Source of the DNA: Bianquea renquensis
Lineage (GTDB): Bacteria > Bacillota > Clostridia > Lachnospirales > Bianqueaceae
DNA: 64,000 bases
Assembly: GCF_014384895.1 (NCBI RefSeq)
Contig: NZ_JACRSQ010000001.1
Location: 248,001 to 312,000, forward strand
Direction: 5' to 3'
The notes below the pieces were generated by a model. It was not told the origin of the DNA, made no database searches, and saw only the letters and a program-made list of their open reading frames with translations. Shown here in pieces: positions 50,228 through 58,455 of the stretch. Within the stretch, counting starts at the first letter, position 1; the number at the start of each line of letters is the position of its first letter. The position numbers were made by a program, and so were the translations under genes.

Positions 50228-51191
50228 GGATGTAGCGGAGCGGGCAGGCATCACCGTGACAACGGTTTCCCGGGTCTTAAATGATCGTGGCTATATCAGC
50301 CAGCAGACGAGAGAAAAAGTGTATCAGGCCATGAAGGATTTGAATTATCAGCCCAACGAAGCAGCTCGTTCTCTGTCCAAAAAACGAATGCAGGTGATCG
50401 GCGTTATCGTGCCCTCTGTCATGCATCCTTTTTTCAGCAAAGTCGTCAACTATCTGGAGTACTATGCATCGCTGAATCGGTATAAGATCATGCTGTGCAA
50501 TTCTTTCCATCAGCGCGATAAGGAGGCGGAGTACCTGGAGATGCTTCGCTCCAACAAGGTATCCGGCATTGTACTGTGTAGCAGGACAGAGGAGACGGAG
50601 GCCTTTTCTCAGCTGGACATGCCCTTGATCACCTTTGAACGGTCCATCGCGGGCGATATCCCCTTCGTTGGATGCGACAACTATCAGGGCGGCCAGCTGG
50701 CAACAGAACATCTGTATGGAAAGGGATGCCGGATTCTGGCCCATATCGGTGGAACCATCGAGGTGCCCATGCCAGCGGATGCCAGGCGGCAAGGATTTTT
50801 GGACACCTGTGCGCGGTACGGTTTGCAGGGGACGGTCTTTAACACCTATGAAGCGCAGTTCCAGGCAATGGAGTACCAAGAGTATATCGTCAAAATTTTG
50901 CGAGAGAATCCACAGTTCGATGGCATTTTTGCAAGTAGCGATGTTATCGCAGCCCAGGTTCTACAGGCCTGTTCTCTTTTAGGGATCCGAGTTCCCCAGG
51001 ATCTAAAGCTAGTCGGATTTGACGATGTGGAGGTGGCTTCCCTTACAACGCCCAAGATCACCACTATCCGTCAGCCGGTGGAAGAGATGTGCCACTACGC
51101 GGTGTCCAATATTCTGCACAAGCTGGAGCAGAAAGTGATACCCAACAAGACAGTCCTGCCGGTCCAATTGATTGAACGGGAAACGACATAA
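50214..51191 (+). CDS. LacI family repressor of the sucrose operon
   Basis: 325 residues. The N-terminal helix-turn-helix and hinge are canonical (LKDVAERAGITVTTVSRVLN then NEAARSLSKKR). A periplasmic-binding-like sensor domain fills the rest, ending in TTIRQPVEEMCHYAV. It starts within the last codons of the GH32 gene, and its stop overlaps an upstream ATG of the fructokinase frame. It most likely represses the operon from palindromes at 44033-44044 and 43892-43901 until sucrose or fructose binds. Confidence 0.9.
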   Translation: MATLKDVAERAGITVTTVSRVLNDRGYISQQTREKVYQAMKDLNYQPNEAARSLSKKRMQVIGVIVPSVMHPFFSKVVNYLEYYASLNRYKIMLCNSFHQRDKEAEYLEMLRSNKVSGIVLCSRTEETEAFSQLDMPLITFERSIAGDIPFVGCDNYQGGQLATEHLYGKGCRILAHIGGTIEVPMPADARRQGFLDTCARYGLQGTVFNTYEAQFQAMEYQEYIVKILRENPQFDGIFASSDVIAAQVLQACSLLGIRVPQDLKLVGFDDVEVASLTTPKITTIRQPVEEMCHYAVSNILHKLEQKVIPNKTVLPVQLIERETT

Positions 51192-51208
51192 TGAGAGGAA
51201 TGAGCAAG

Positions 51209-52183
51209 ATGTTGGATTTAGTATCCCTAGGGGAGTTACTCATTGATTTTACGCCGGTAGGCATTTCGGAACACAACAACCCTATTTTTGAGCGCAATCC
51301 CGGCGGTGGACCAGCCAATATGCTCTGTGCGGCTTCCAAGTTGGGGCTTACGACTGGTTTTATCGGGCAGGTGGGCGATGATGCGTTTGGCCATGCCCTC
51401 AGGCGAACATTGCAGGAAAATAAGATTGACACAGCGAATCTTCTCTTATCGAAGCAGTACAAGACCACGCTGGCCTTTGTCCATCTGGATGAAGCGGGGG
51501 ATCGATCGTTTAGCTTCTATCGAAAAAATGGAGCGGATACCATGCTCCGATTCGACGATGTGGATCTGGAGATGCTGGAGCGGACGCGCTGCTTTTTCTT
51601 TAGCTCCGTTCTGTTGTCCGAGGGGGATTCCCGGGAGACCAGCTATCGCCTGGCGGAGTACGCCAGGGAACAAGGGGCGCTGACGGTGTTTGATCCGAAT
51701 CTGAGGGAGAATCTGTGGGAGAACCTGGACGATGCGAAAGCATGTATCCAAAAAGCGTTGCATCTGGCCGATATTGTCAAGGTCTCAGAAGAGGAACTTT
51801 ATTTTCTGACGGATCACGCTGGGCTGCTGGATGGTGGGCGGATGCTTTTGGAGAGGTATGGGCTAAAAGCGCTGCTGATCACCATGGGAGCGGCGGGGTG
51901 CTGTGCAGTGCTGCCGGAATACAGCTTGACAGTTCCTGGATTCGACGTAAAGGCGGTGGACACCACCGCCGCAGGGGACTCTTTCACGGGAGGATTTCTC
52001 TATAAACTTCTCGCAGGCGGTTACGACATCGACAGGATTGAGAAGCGAGAGTTATTGCCGATTCTTCGCTTTGCGAATGCGGTGGGAGCGCTGACGACGA
52101 CAAAAAAAGGCTCCATCCATGCGCTGCCGGATGGAGAGGAAGTGCTAACCTTTTTGCGCCGGCAGGAAGCAACGGAATTCTAA
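51209..52183 (+). CDS. PfkB family fructokinase
   Basis: 324 residues from ATG 51209, with AGAGGA about 10 nt upstream. An ATG at 51191 overlapping the lacI stop would add six residues. PfkB family signatures are both present: GELLIDFTP and GGGPANMLCAASKLG at the N-terminus, and VDTTAAGDSFTGGFL with the catalytic Asp near the C-terminus. It phosphorylates fructose released by the phosphorylase or GH32 enzyme to fructose-6-phosphate. It is the last gene of the sucrose operon, followed by a strong terminator. Confidence 0.9.
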   Translation: MLDLVSLGELLIDFTPVGISEHNNPIFERNPGGGPANMLCAASKLGLTTGFIGQVGDDAFGHALRRTLQENKIDTANLLLSKQYKTTLAFVHLDEAGDRSFSFYRKNGADTMLRFDDVDLEMLERTRCFFFSSVLLSEGDSRETSYRLAEYAREQGALTVFDPNLRENLWENLDDAKACIQKALHLADIVKVSEEELYFLTDHAGLLDGGRMLLERYGLKALLITMGAAGCCAVLPEYSLTVPGFDVKAVDTTAAGDSFTGGFLYKLLAGGYDIDRIEKRELLPILRFANAVGALTTTKKGSIHALPDGEEVLTFLRRQEATEF

Positions 52184-52186
52184 ATG

Positions 52187-52234
52187 AATAGCGCACAGAC
52201 AATATAGGAATTTCTGTACTGTCTGTGCGCTATT
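52187..52234 (+). terminator. Terminator of the sucrose operon
   Basis: AATAGCGCACAGACA (52187-52201) pairs fully with TGTCTGTGCGCTATT (52220-52234) around an 18-nt loop. Confidence 0.85.
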
Positions 52235-52235
52235 T

Positions 52236-52380
52236 CCCTATAGAAAAGTCCGCCGAGAGGCGGACATGATTCCGAAGAACCGAAGGTTCTTCCAAAGTTC
52301 GCGGAACGCGAACTTATTTCTCCCTATAGAAAAGTCCGCCGAGAGGCGGACCTGATTCGAAGACCCGAAGGTTCTATCCA
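52236..52380. repeat. Dispersed hairpin repeat, copies R3a and R3b in tandem
   Basis: R3a has three modules in order: GTCCGCC-GAGA-GGCGGAC (H1), GAAGAACC-GAA-GGTTCTTC (H2) and AAGTTCGCG-GAA-CGCGAACTT (H3). R3b repeats H1 and most of H2. The first 30 bp of each (52236-52265 and 52322-52351, beginning CCCTATAGAAAAG) are identical. With the terminator and the fba promoter this accounts for the 360-bp gene-free stretch. Confidence 0.85.
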
Positions 52381-52426
52381 TATGAGAAAACAGAGAATGA
52401 GTGGAAGGGCTCTCCTATTTTAAGAC

Positions 52427-52455
52427 TTGCTTTTTAGAAGAATTTGCCGTATAAT
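52427..52455 (+). promoter_or_regulatory. Sigma-A promoter of fba
   Basis: TTGCTT (52427-52432), a 17-bp spacer and TATAAT (52450-52455), followed by an 88-bp leader with a weak hairpin. Confidence 0.7.
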
Positions 52456-52543
52456 GATTACGCATATGTTTAAAAAGTGTTTTTTCACTGTATACTAGAG
52501 GAAGATACAGGATTGCGCAAAATTGTGGAGGAGGAATCAACAA

Positions 52544-53407
52544 ATGTTAGTTTCAGCAAAGGATATGCTGCAAAAGGCCAAGGCGGGCAAATATGCCGTC
52601 GGTCAATTTAATATCAACAATTTGGAGTGGACGAAGGCGGTCCTTTTGACGGCGCAAGAGAATCAGTCTCCGGTGATTCTCGGAGTGTCGGAGGGCGCCG
52701 GTAAATATATGACAGGTTTTAAGACGGTAGCCGCCATGGTCATAGCCATGCTTGAAGAGTTGAATATCACCGTGCCGGTGGCCCTACATTTGGACCACGG
52801 CGGATACGAAGGTGCGAAGAAAGCCATCGATGCTGGTTTTTCATCGGTTATGTTTGACGGATCGCACTATGACATTGAGGAGAATGTGGAGAAGACGAAG
52901 GAGATTATCAGCATCGCCCATGCAAGGGGAATCTCTGTTGAGGCGGAGGTTGGCTCCATCGGTGGCGAGGAGGACGGCGTCGTGGGTGCTGGAGAAGTTG
53001 CGGATCCCGATGAGTGTAAACGGATTGCAGATCTGGGCGTCGATATGCTGGCCGCCGGAATCGGCAATATTCACGGAAAATATCCGGCAAACTGGGCGGG
53101 CTTGAATTTCCAAGTGTTGGCGAAAATCCAGGAGAAGACGGGGACTATGCCCCTTGTGCTGCACGGCGGGACGGGAATTCCCGAGGATATGATCAAGACT
53201 GCGATTTCCCTGGGAGTATCCAAGATCAATGTCAATACAGAATGCCAGCTTTCTTTCGCGGATGCCACAAGGAAATATATTGAAGCGGGTAAAGATCTGG
53301 AGGGGAAGGGCTTTGATCCCAGAAAGTTGTTGAAACCTGGCACAGATGCCATTATGGCTACGGTGAAGGAGAAGATGGAACTGTTCGGTTCTGTTAATCA
53401 GGCATAA
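52544..53407 (+). CDS. fba: Class II fructose-1,6-bisphosphate aldolase
   Basis: 287 residues from ATG 52544 (GGAGGAGG site). Zinc-dependent class II aldolase barrel: HLDH at residues 82-85 is the metal/active-site region. Other signatures are SVMFDGSHYDIEENV, EAEVGSIGGEEDG, LHGGTGIPEDM and the KINVNTECQ phosphate loop. It splits fructose-1,6-bisphosphate in glycolysis. It has its own promoter and sits directly after the fructose-yielding sucrose operon, though that may be chance. Confidence 0.93.
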   Translation: MLVSAKDMLQKAKAGKYAVGQFNINNLEWTKAVLLTAQENQSPVILGVSEGAGKYMTGFKTVAAMVIAMLEELNITVPVALHLDHGGYEGAKKAIDAGFSSVMFDGSHYDIEENVEKTKEIISIAHARGISVEAEVGSIGGEEDGVVGAGEVADPDECKRIADLGVDMLAAGIGNIHGKYPANWAGLNFQVLAKIQEKTGTMPLVLHGGTGIPEDMIKTAISLGVSKINVNTECQLSFADATRKYIEAGKDLEGKGFDPRKLLKPGTDAIMATVKEKMELFGSVNQA

Positions 53408-53436
53408 TTTTGGATCGAATCGCACAGAAGTTTGCA

Positions 53437-53489
53437 AAAAATGCACGGGCGCGCCGTTTCTATGGAGGATGAACGCTTCGTGCATTTTT
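53437..53489 (+). terminator. Terminator of fba
   Basis: AAAAATGCACG (53437-53447) pairs exactly with CGTGCATTTTT (53479-53489). The loop is long (31 nt) and contains a smaller GC-rich hairpin. Confidence 0.65.
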
Positions 53490-53509
53490 ATATAGGGGAG
53501 GGACGGTAG

Positions 53510-53788
53510 ATGGGTTGGATTGACTGGTTAGCGGGGTATTGTGCGCTGATGAGCCTTGTATCCTTCATTCAATTTGGCATGGATAAGCGCAGAGCGCAGA
53601 AGCATCAGTGGAGAATACCGGAGAAGATTCTGTTTCTGACGGCCATGGCCGGGGGATCACCGGGAGCGATACTGGGAATGGTCTTCTTTCGCCATAAAAC
53701 GCTGCACAAGAGTTTTCGTGTCGGCCTTCCCATGATTCTGATTTTGCAGGTTAGCGCTCTTGTGGGGATTTATTGTCTACTCCAATAG
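53510..53788 (+). CDS. DUF1294 family small membrane protein
   Basis: 92 residues with three hydrophobic segments. The DUF1294 pattern is clear: FGMDKRRAQKHQWRIPEK, then LTAMAGGSPGAILGM and FRHKTLHKSF. The function is unknown. It has a GGGAGGG ribosome site. It lies just downstream of the fba terminator and 109 bp before uppP; nothing links it to either gene. Confidence 0.88.
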   Translation: MGWIDWLAGYCALMSLVSFIQFGMDKRRAQKHQWRIPEKILFLTAMAGGSPGAILGMVFFRHKTLHKSFRVGLPMILILQVSALVGIYCLLQ

Positions 53789-53897
53789 TTTTGGACTATT
53801 TGGGCGCAGACGTCCATATACTGTCATTGTATATTGGACGGAAAGAGCGAGCTAACGATTCAAGAAATGCCGTGAATACGGCAGCATGGAGGAGATT

Positions 53898-54740
53898 ATG
53901 GAGACGATTCTATTTTTGATAAAATCGGCTATTTTGGGCATTGTAGAGGGGATCACAGAGTTTTTGCCCATCTCATCGACTGGCCATCTGATCATCGCGG
54001 AAAAGCTATTGGCCTTTAGCGGTCCATCGCCCAATTACGTTGAGATGTTTACCTATGTCATTCAGCTGGGGGCAATTCTCGCCATCGTGTTGCTATATTG
54101 GAAAAAAATTAAGGACACGCTGATTCACTTTTTTCCAAAGAAGGTTGGATTTGAGCGGTCGGGATTCAAGTTCTGGCTTATGATTGGAATTGCGTGTATT
54201 CCAGGCGCCGTCATCGGGATCGCGCTGGATGACATCGCGGACCGCTATCTGTTCAATCCGTACACAGTTGCCATCACTTTGTTCGTAGGAGGGTTCCTGA
54301 TGATCTGGGCGGAAAAGCGTTTTCGCAGCAATCGTGTGGGGGCGGACCTGTCTGTTTCTCCAAAGCAGGCGATCGTCATCGGTGCCTTTCAGTGCCTTGC
54401 CATCATACCTGGCATGTCCCGCTCTGCATCGACCATCATTGGAGGATGGGTGGCAGGCCTCTCGACAGTGGCAGCGGCAGAGTTTTCCTTCTTTCTGGCC
54501 ATCCCTGTGATGATTGGTATGAGCGCCTTAAAATTGATTAAGATCGGCGGATTGACCAGTATGACATCCCTTGAGATGTACGGCTTGGGAATTGGATTTT
54601 TTGTCTCGTTTTTGGTGGCGCTGTTTGTTGTGGATCGTTTTATCGCATTTTTGAAAAAGCGGCCTATGAAGTATTTTGCCTTCTATCGAATCGGATTTGG
54701 GCTGCTGGTTCTATTGGCCGGTTATTTCGGGCTTTTTTAA
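53898..54740 (+). CDS. uppP: Undecaprenyl-diphosphate phosphatase (UppP/BacA)
   Basis: 280 residues from ATG 53898, with GGAGG at 53888-53892; the ATG at 53886 overlaps that site. It has eight or so membrane helices. The two conserved catalytic regions are EGITEFLPISSTGHLI near the N-terminus and PGMSRSASTIIGGW in the middle. It removes a phosphate from undecaprenyl diphosphate outside the membrane, recycling the carrier for cell-wall synthesis, and extra copies give some bacitracin tolerance. The radical-SAM gene follows by 22 bp. Confidence 0.94.
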   Translation: METILFLIKSAILGIVEGITEFLPISSTGHLIIAEKLLAFSGPSPNYVEMFTYVIQLGAILAIVLLYWKKIKDTLIHFFPKKVGFERSGFKFWLMIGIACIPGAVIGIALDDIADRYLFNPYTVAITLFVGGFLMIWAEKRFRSNRVGADLSVSPKQAIVIGAFQCLAIIPGMSRSASTIIGGWVAGLSTVAAAEFSFFLAIPVMIGMSALKLIKIGGLTSMTSLEMYGLGIGFFVSFLVALFVVDRFIAFLKKRPMKYFAFYRIGFGLLVLLAGYFGLF

Positions 54741-54762
54741 TCATATAGCAGGGGGAAGAGGA

Positions 54763-55659
54763 ATGGGACTCTCTGAATTACGCCATTGTAGGCTCTGTCC
54801 GCGGCAGTGCGGAGCGGACAGGCTTGCGGGGAAGGCTGGCTTTTGCGGCGCGACGGGGGAGACTGTCCGAGTGGCAAGAGTGGCTCCACACATGTGGGAG
54901 GAACCGGTTTTATCCGGGGAGAAAGGTTCCGGCACGATCTTTTTTAGTTCATGTAGCCTGCGCTGTGTCTTTTGCCAAAATATTCAGATCAGCCGCGAAG
55001 CCGTTGGAGAAAATTTGTCCATTGAGCAGCTCGGCGACTGTATGTTGGAGCTGCAAGCGCAGGGAGTTCACAATATCAATTTCGTTACGCCGGGGCACTA
55101 TATACTCCACATCCGGGAAGCGCTTCAAAAGATTCGAGGGCGGGACCTTACGATTCCAGTTGTGTATAACAGCTCAGGATATGAGAGGCCGGAGTCTCTC
55201 AGCTTGCTTAAAGGGCTGATCGATATTTATCTGCCGGATTTTAAGTATATGAGCCCAGCGCTCTCGGAGCGGTATTCTAACGCCAGAGACTATAGCCAAG
55301 TGGCCAAAACCGCCATTGCGGCTATGGTGGATCAGGTGGGGGCGCCAGTCCTGAGCCGGGAGGGCTATATGGTCCGGGGCGTCATGGTGCGCCATCTCGC
55401 CTTGCCAGGCCAGGAGATAGACTCGAAGCGGATTCTTAAGTATTTGTATGAATCCTATGGGGATGAAATCTATATCAGTCTGATGAGCCAGTACACGCCG
55501 ATGAGCCAGGTCGCGTCCAAATTTCCGGAATTGAACCGCAAGCTCAGCCGCAGGCAGTACGCAAGACTGGTGGAGTATGCGCTTACCCTTGGATTTGATA
55601 ATGGTTTTATTCAAGAAGGGGATGCAGCCCAGGAAAGTTTTATCCCTCCTTTTATGTAA
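54763..55659 (+). CDS. Radical SAM protein (PflA/AmmeMemoRadiSam-related)
   Basis: 298 residues from ATG 54763 (GAAGAGG site); a longer frame overlapping uppP has no site. The radical-SAM cluster is C-x3-C-x2-C: Cys64, Cys68 and Cys71 (CSLRCVFC). An extra Cys-rich segment precedes it (CRLCPRQCGADRLAGKAGFC), as in the PflA-like proteins annotated as pyruvate formate-lyase activating enzymes of unknown target. It uses SAM to form a radical. No glycyl-radical enzyme gene is nearby, so the target is unknown. Confidence 0.87.
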   Translation: MGLSELRHCRLCPRQCGADRLAGKAGFCGATGETVRVARVAPHMWEEPVLSGEKGSGTIFFSSCSLRCVFCQNIQISREAVGENLSIEQLGDCMLELQAQGVHNINFVTPGHYILHIREALQKIRGRDLTIPVVYNSSGYERPESLSLLKGLIDIYLPDFKYMSPALSERYSNARDYSQVAKTAIAAMVDQVGAPVLSREGYMVRGVMVRHLALPGQEIDSKRILKYLYESYGDEIYISLMSQYTPMSQVASKFPELNRKLSRRQYARLVEYALTLGFDNGFIQEGDAAQESFIPPFM

Positions 55660-55710
55660 GGGAGAGATTGTTTATTTCATGTAAAATGTGAACAAAATAT
55701 GAATTTATTC

Positions 55711-55739
55711 TTGCGTAGTACCCCAACCTATGGTATACT
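55711..55739 (+). promoter_or_regulatory. Sigma-A promoter
   Basis: TTGCGT (55711-55716), a 17-bp spacer and TATACT (55734-55739), 46 bp before the membrane protein gene at 55786. Confidence 0.6.
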
Positions 55740-55785
55740 TACTTTTAGTGAAGTTACATATTTTTATTAGAAAAGGGGTCATGTT

Positions 55786-56295
55786 ATGGAACATTCTTGG
55801 AAACTGAATACCATAGCCCTCAGCGTGCTGGCCATTATTCTGGCATATATGGGCTATACGACTCTAGTTTTCCTAATTCTGGGATTTGCGGTCATCGCGC
55901 TGAAGGATGAGGAGCTGACTAAGAACATCCTGGACGTATTTTTACTTACTTTGGTCATTTCCATTATTACCAGCTTGCTGAGAACGATCTCCAACGGAAT
56001 CTACAATTTCTTTGCAGGGATTGTCAGCGATGCCGCCCTTGATGCATGGTATTACGGCATGGCGCGGGCGTTTTACTCCTTTGGCTCTTTTATTCGCAAG
56101 GTCTTTAATTTTATTATCGGCCTGATCAATTTGGGAGAGCTGGTGCTCGTCATTCTGTTCCTGCTGGATGTTATCAAGCACAAAAATAAAGGCATTCCCT
56201 TTATTCGGAAGTTCACCAATAAATTCTTCATCGGAGTGCAGGAGAGTGTTGCGAAGGAAGAAAAGCAAGATCCGCCGGCATCCTCACAGCAGTAA
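55786..56295 (+). CDS. Small integral membrane protein of unknown function
   Basis: 169 residues with about four to five hydrophobic helices (around 8-25, 27-45, 48-68, 75-95 and 108-130) and a charged C-terminal tail (KEEKQDPPASSQQ). I do not recognise a family. It has its own promoter and an AAAGGGG site, and is followed by a hairpin at 56313. The neighbouring leftward genes (XRE regulator, flavin reductase) give no functional hint. Confidence 0.72.
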   Translation: MEHSWKLNTIALSVLAIILAYMGYTTLVFLILGFAVIALKDEELTKNILDVFLLTLVISIITSLLRTISNGIYNFFAGIVSDAALDAWYYGMARAFYSFGSFIRKVFNFIIGLINLGELVLVILFLLDVIKHKNKGIPFIRKFTNKFFIGVQESVAKEEKQDPPASSQQ

Positions 56296-56312
56296 TCGAG
56301 ATGTTTCTATAG

Positions 56313-56347
56313 GAAACGGCATTCTTCAACGAGAAGGATGCCGTTTC
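56313..56347. terminator. Hairpin between convergent genes
   Basis: GAAACGGCATTCTTC (56313-56327) pairs with GAAGGATGCCGTTTC (56333-56347) over 15 positions with one G-T pair. The T-tracts are weak on both sides. Confidence 0.6.
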
Positions 56348-56359
56348 TAAGTCTGTAGA

Positions 56360-56806
56360 TTATTCCCCTGTGATGGTGGATCGAAGCTGAAAAGACTTCA
56401 ATGCTTCCTCCAGGGATTGTTTTCCGATGCCGGAAATCCCATTATGTTCTGCATCGGGGTCCAGATGCTCCTGCAATTCTTCCTCCTCGCGCTCCCTGCG
56501 CTGTTTCCAGCGGAGGTATCGTATGTAATCGTTGACCTGATTGCGCTGCTGGGCATTCATGGTTTTGACATAGCAGAAGCGGCTGGGGCAGGTGGCCTCT
56601 TGGCGCACCGGATTATCCAAAAGATAGTCCAGAGAGACTTGAAAGGCCTTCGCTAAGTCGAGGAGAATGGTTTGATTTTTAGGAAAGCGGTCATCGGCCT
56701 CATAGTAGCCAATGACACGGGCGGATACGTGTATTTTCTCTCCCAACTCCTCCTGAGTCCAGCCTGCTTCCTGGCGAAGCGTCTTCACTCGTTCTCCAAA
56801 TGTCAT
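56360..56806 (-). CDS. XRE family transcriptional regulator
   Basis: 148 residues. The N-terminal ~65 are a Cro/C1-type helix-turn-helix (RVKTLRQEAGWTQEELGEK then ARVIGYYEADDRFP). The C-terminal half is charged and probably dimerises or senses. It lies 12 bp downstream of the flavin reductase gene on the same strand, so the two form one leftward unit from a promoter at 57445-57472. A redox-linked regulatory role is possible but not shown. Confidence 0.85.
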   Translation of the reverse strand: MTFGERVKTLRQEAGWTQEELGEKIHVSARVIGYYEADDRFPKNQTILLDLAKAFQVSLDYLLDNPVRQEATCPSRFCYVKTMNAQQRNQVNDYIRYLRWKQRREREEEELQEHLDPDAEHNGISGIGKQSLEEALKSFQLRSTITGE

Positions 56807-56818
56807 GCTCGTACCTCC

Positions 56819-57397
56819 TTATCCCTTTTTTGTTCCGGTCTTTCTCACAGAGTAACCAAAATGTCCCAATTGCTGGCCCAGAGCATAATAGGTTCCGTGG
56901 GAGTAGGCGAGAAGATCCGCTTCCTCCAAGTGAAAACGTCCGGCGTCATCGAGGTAGCGATCATCCGCTGCGACACATAGGATGTCGGCCATAAACATAT
57001 CATGGGAGCCAAGGGGAATAACCTGCCGGACACGACATTCCAGGCTCAGAGGGCTTTCCCCGACCAGAGGCGCGCCCACGGTGAAACCTGGAACCGCTGT
57101 GAGGCCCAAGGCATCAAATTTGTGAAGCTCCCTGCCGGATCGGACACCACAAAAATCTGCTGCTTTTGCTAAACGCCGCGTCGTCAGGTTGATGACAAAT
57201 TCTTTTGTGCGAGAGATCAAAGCGTAGGAATGGCGTTCAGGGCGAATGGATACATAGGTCATGGGCGGATCGGAGCACAGAGTTCCAGTCCAGGCGGCTG
57301 TAAAAATATTATAATTATCAGGTTGATCTCCACAGGAGACCATGACGGCCGGCAGCGGGTAGAGCATGTTGCCGGGCTTCCACCTGAGCTTAGACAT
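56819..57397 (-). CDS. Flavin reductase-like FMN-binding protein (flavoredoxin type)
   Basis: 192 residues. The split-barrel FMN-binding domain is recognisable by PLPAVMVSCGDQPDNYNIFTAAW, SIRPERHSYALI and EFVINL near the N-terminus, then an LECRV...HDMFMADI stretch. Such proteins bind FMN and pass electrons in anaerobes. It is the first gene of a leftward pair with the XRE regulator. An extra CG-rich middle region is normal for the family. No partner oxidoreductase is nearby. Confidence 0.87.
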   Translation of the reverse strand: MSKLRWKPGNMLYPLPAVMVSCGDQPDNYNIFTAAWTGTLCSDPPMTYVSIRPERHSYALISRTKEFVINLTTRRLAKAADFCGVRSGRELHKFDALGLTAVPGFTVGAPLVGESPLSLECRVRQVIPLGSHDMFMADILCVAADDRYLDDAGRFHLEEADLLAYSHGTYYALGQQLGHFGYSVRKTGTKKG

Positions 57398-57444
57398 GAT
57401 GTAACCTCCTCCATAGCGTAGAAGTCTAGGAAAATCTGTTCATT

Positions 57445-57472
57445 ATTATACCACAAAACAAGTGAACATCAA
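57445..57472 (-). promoter_or_regulatory. Leftward promoter of the flavin reductase/XRE pair
   Basis: On the minus strand: TTGATG (57472-57467), a 16-bp spacer and TATAAT (57450-57445). Confidence 0.6.
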
Positions 57473-57639
57473 AGAGATTGAAGGAAAATTTTTTGTTTTA
57501 GTTCTGCGTTTGCCAGTGATGGGACCTAGGGATAAAGGAAAGAGGCCAGAGAAATACTGTTGGAGCAGCGTTCTGTCCTACATCGAAATACAATTTTACA
57601 TGCAAGAATTTGTAATCAAGTTTCTGAGGAGGAATACTA

Positions 57640-57975
57640 TTGCCAAAATTAAAGAAAAGTAAAATAATTATGATTTTAGCGATGGCCTTTATTATGATTC
57701 TACTTCTATTTCCAATCAAATTAACATATAAAGATGGAGGAACTACGACATATAATGCAGTTCTTTATAAGGTTATTGTCTGGAATATATTAGATCAAAA
57801 TGAGCCGGGAGGGTATCGAAGGGGAAGCGAAATTCATCTATTCCCGAATAACTTTCACGATTTGAAGTATTATGAGGAGATTACCTTTCCAAATCAGGAG
57901 CGTGATCAGGAGGACGAGAGCGAACATAAAAATAACAGCGATGAGGAAGGAAGTATTCCCTTTAAGATAGCATGA
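57640..57975 (+). CDS. Small single-helix membrane protein of unknown function
   Basis: 111 residues from TTG 57640, supported by GAGGAGG at 57627-57633 and the basic start PKLKKSK. One membrane helix (~8-24) is followed by a conserved-looking segment LTYKDGGTTTYNAVLYKVIVW that recurs in clostridial hypothetical proteins. The tail is acidic (DQEDESEHKNN). The gene and its flanks look clearly more AT-rich than the surroundings. No function can be named. A hairpin, ATAGCATG (57967-57974) with CATGCTAT (57980-57987), covers the stop codon. Confidence 0.7.
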   Translation: MPKLKKSKIIMILAMAFIMILLLFPIKLTYKDGGTTTYNAVLYKVIVWNILDQNEPGGYRRGSEIHLFPNNFHDLKYYEEITFPNQERDQEDESEHKNNSDEEGSIPFKIA

Positions 57976-58071
57976 ACATCATGCTATAGTGGCGACATAC
58001 GTAGCTAAGGAATTCGGGGAGCCAAAGGCGTACAACCCACAAACACAGGGATAGGAATCTTAAAAAAAGGA

Positions 58072-58100
58072 TTGAAAAACGAAAAACATTGTGGTATACT
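58072..58100 (+). promoter_or_regulatory. Sigma-A promoter of rpmE
   Basis: TTGAAA (58072-58077), a 17-bp spacer and TATACT (58095-58100). Confidence 0.7.
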
Positions 58101-58170
58101 ATACAGGATTAGCACGTATTTATTGGTCGGAAATCAATATCTACGAATATCCATGAAAGAGGTGAATGGC

Positions 58171-58386
58171 GTGAAAGAAGGAATTCATCCGAATTATCAG
58201 GAAGCTACGGTGAAATGCCACTGTGGAAATGAATTCAAGGTAGGATCCACCATGAAGGAGATTCGAGTTGAAGTCTGCTCCAAGTGTCATCCATTTTATA
58301 CCGGCACGCAGAAGGCTGTTGCTGCTCGCGGACGTATTGACAAGTTCAATCGCAAATATGGCATTGGCAACACGGAACAAGAATAA
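58171..58386 (+). CDS. rpmE: 50S ribosomal protein L31 (zinc form)
   Basis: 71 residues from GTG 58171, supported by AGAGGTG about 7 nt upstream and by the family start KEGIHP; an upstream ATG at 58153 would add six odd residues. The zinc-type cysteines are present (CHCGN and CSKCHPFYTG), so this is the metal-containing L31 rather than the zinc-free type B. It joins the large subunit at the inter-subunit bridge. It has its own promoter and a perfect terminator. Confidence 0.95.
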   Translation: MKEGIHPNYQEATVKCHCGNEFKVGSTMKEIRVEVCSKCHPFYTGTQKAVAARGRIDKFNRKYGIGNTEQE

Positions 58387-58392
58387 GAGAGC

Positions 58393-58430
58393 AAATAACC
58401 GGCTGGAGCATGACTTCAGCCGGTTATTTA
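58393..58430 (+). terminator. Terminator of rpmE
   Basis: AAATAACCGGCTG (58393-58405) pairs exactly with CAGCCGGTTATTT (58417-58429). Confidence 0.9.
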
Positions 58431-58455
58431 TGAACGGCGAGGCTAGGAGGTTGTT

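Noticed and set aside
57462..57662. 66-codon plus-strand frame ahead of the small membrane protein gene
   Set aside because: No ribosome site, no family features, and it overlaps the start of the better-supported gene at 57640.
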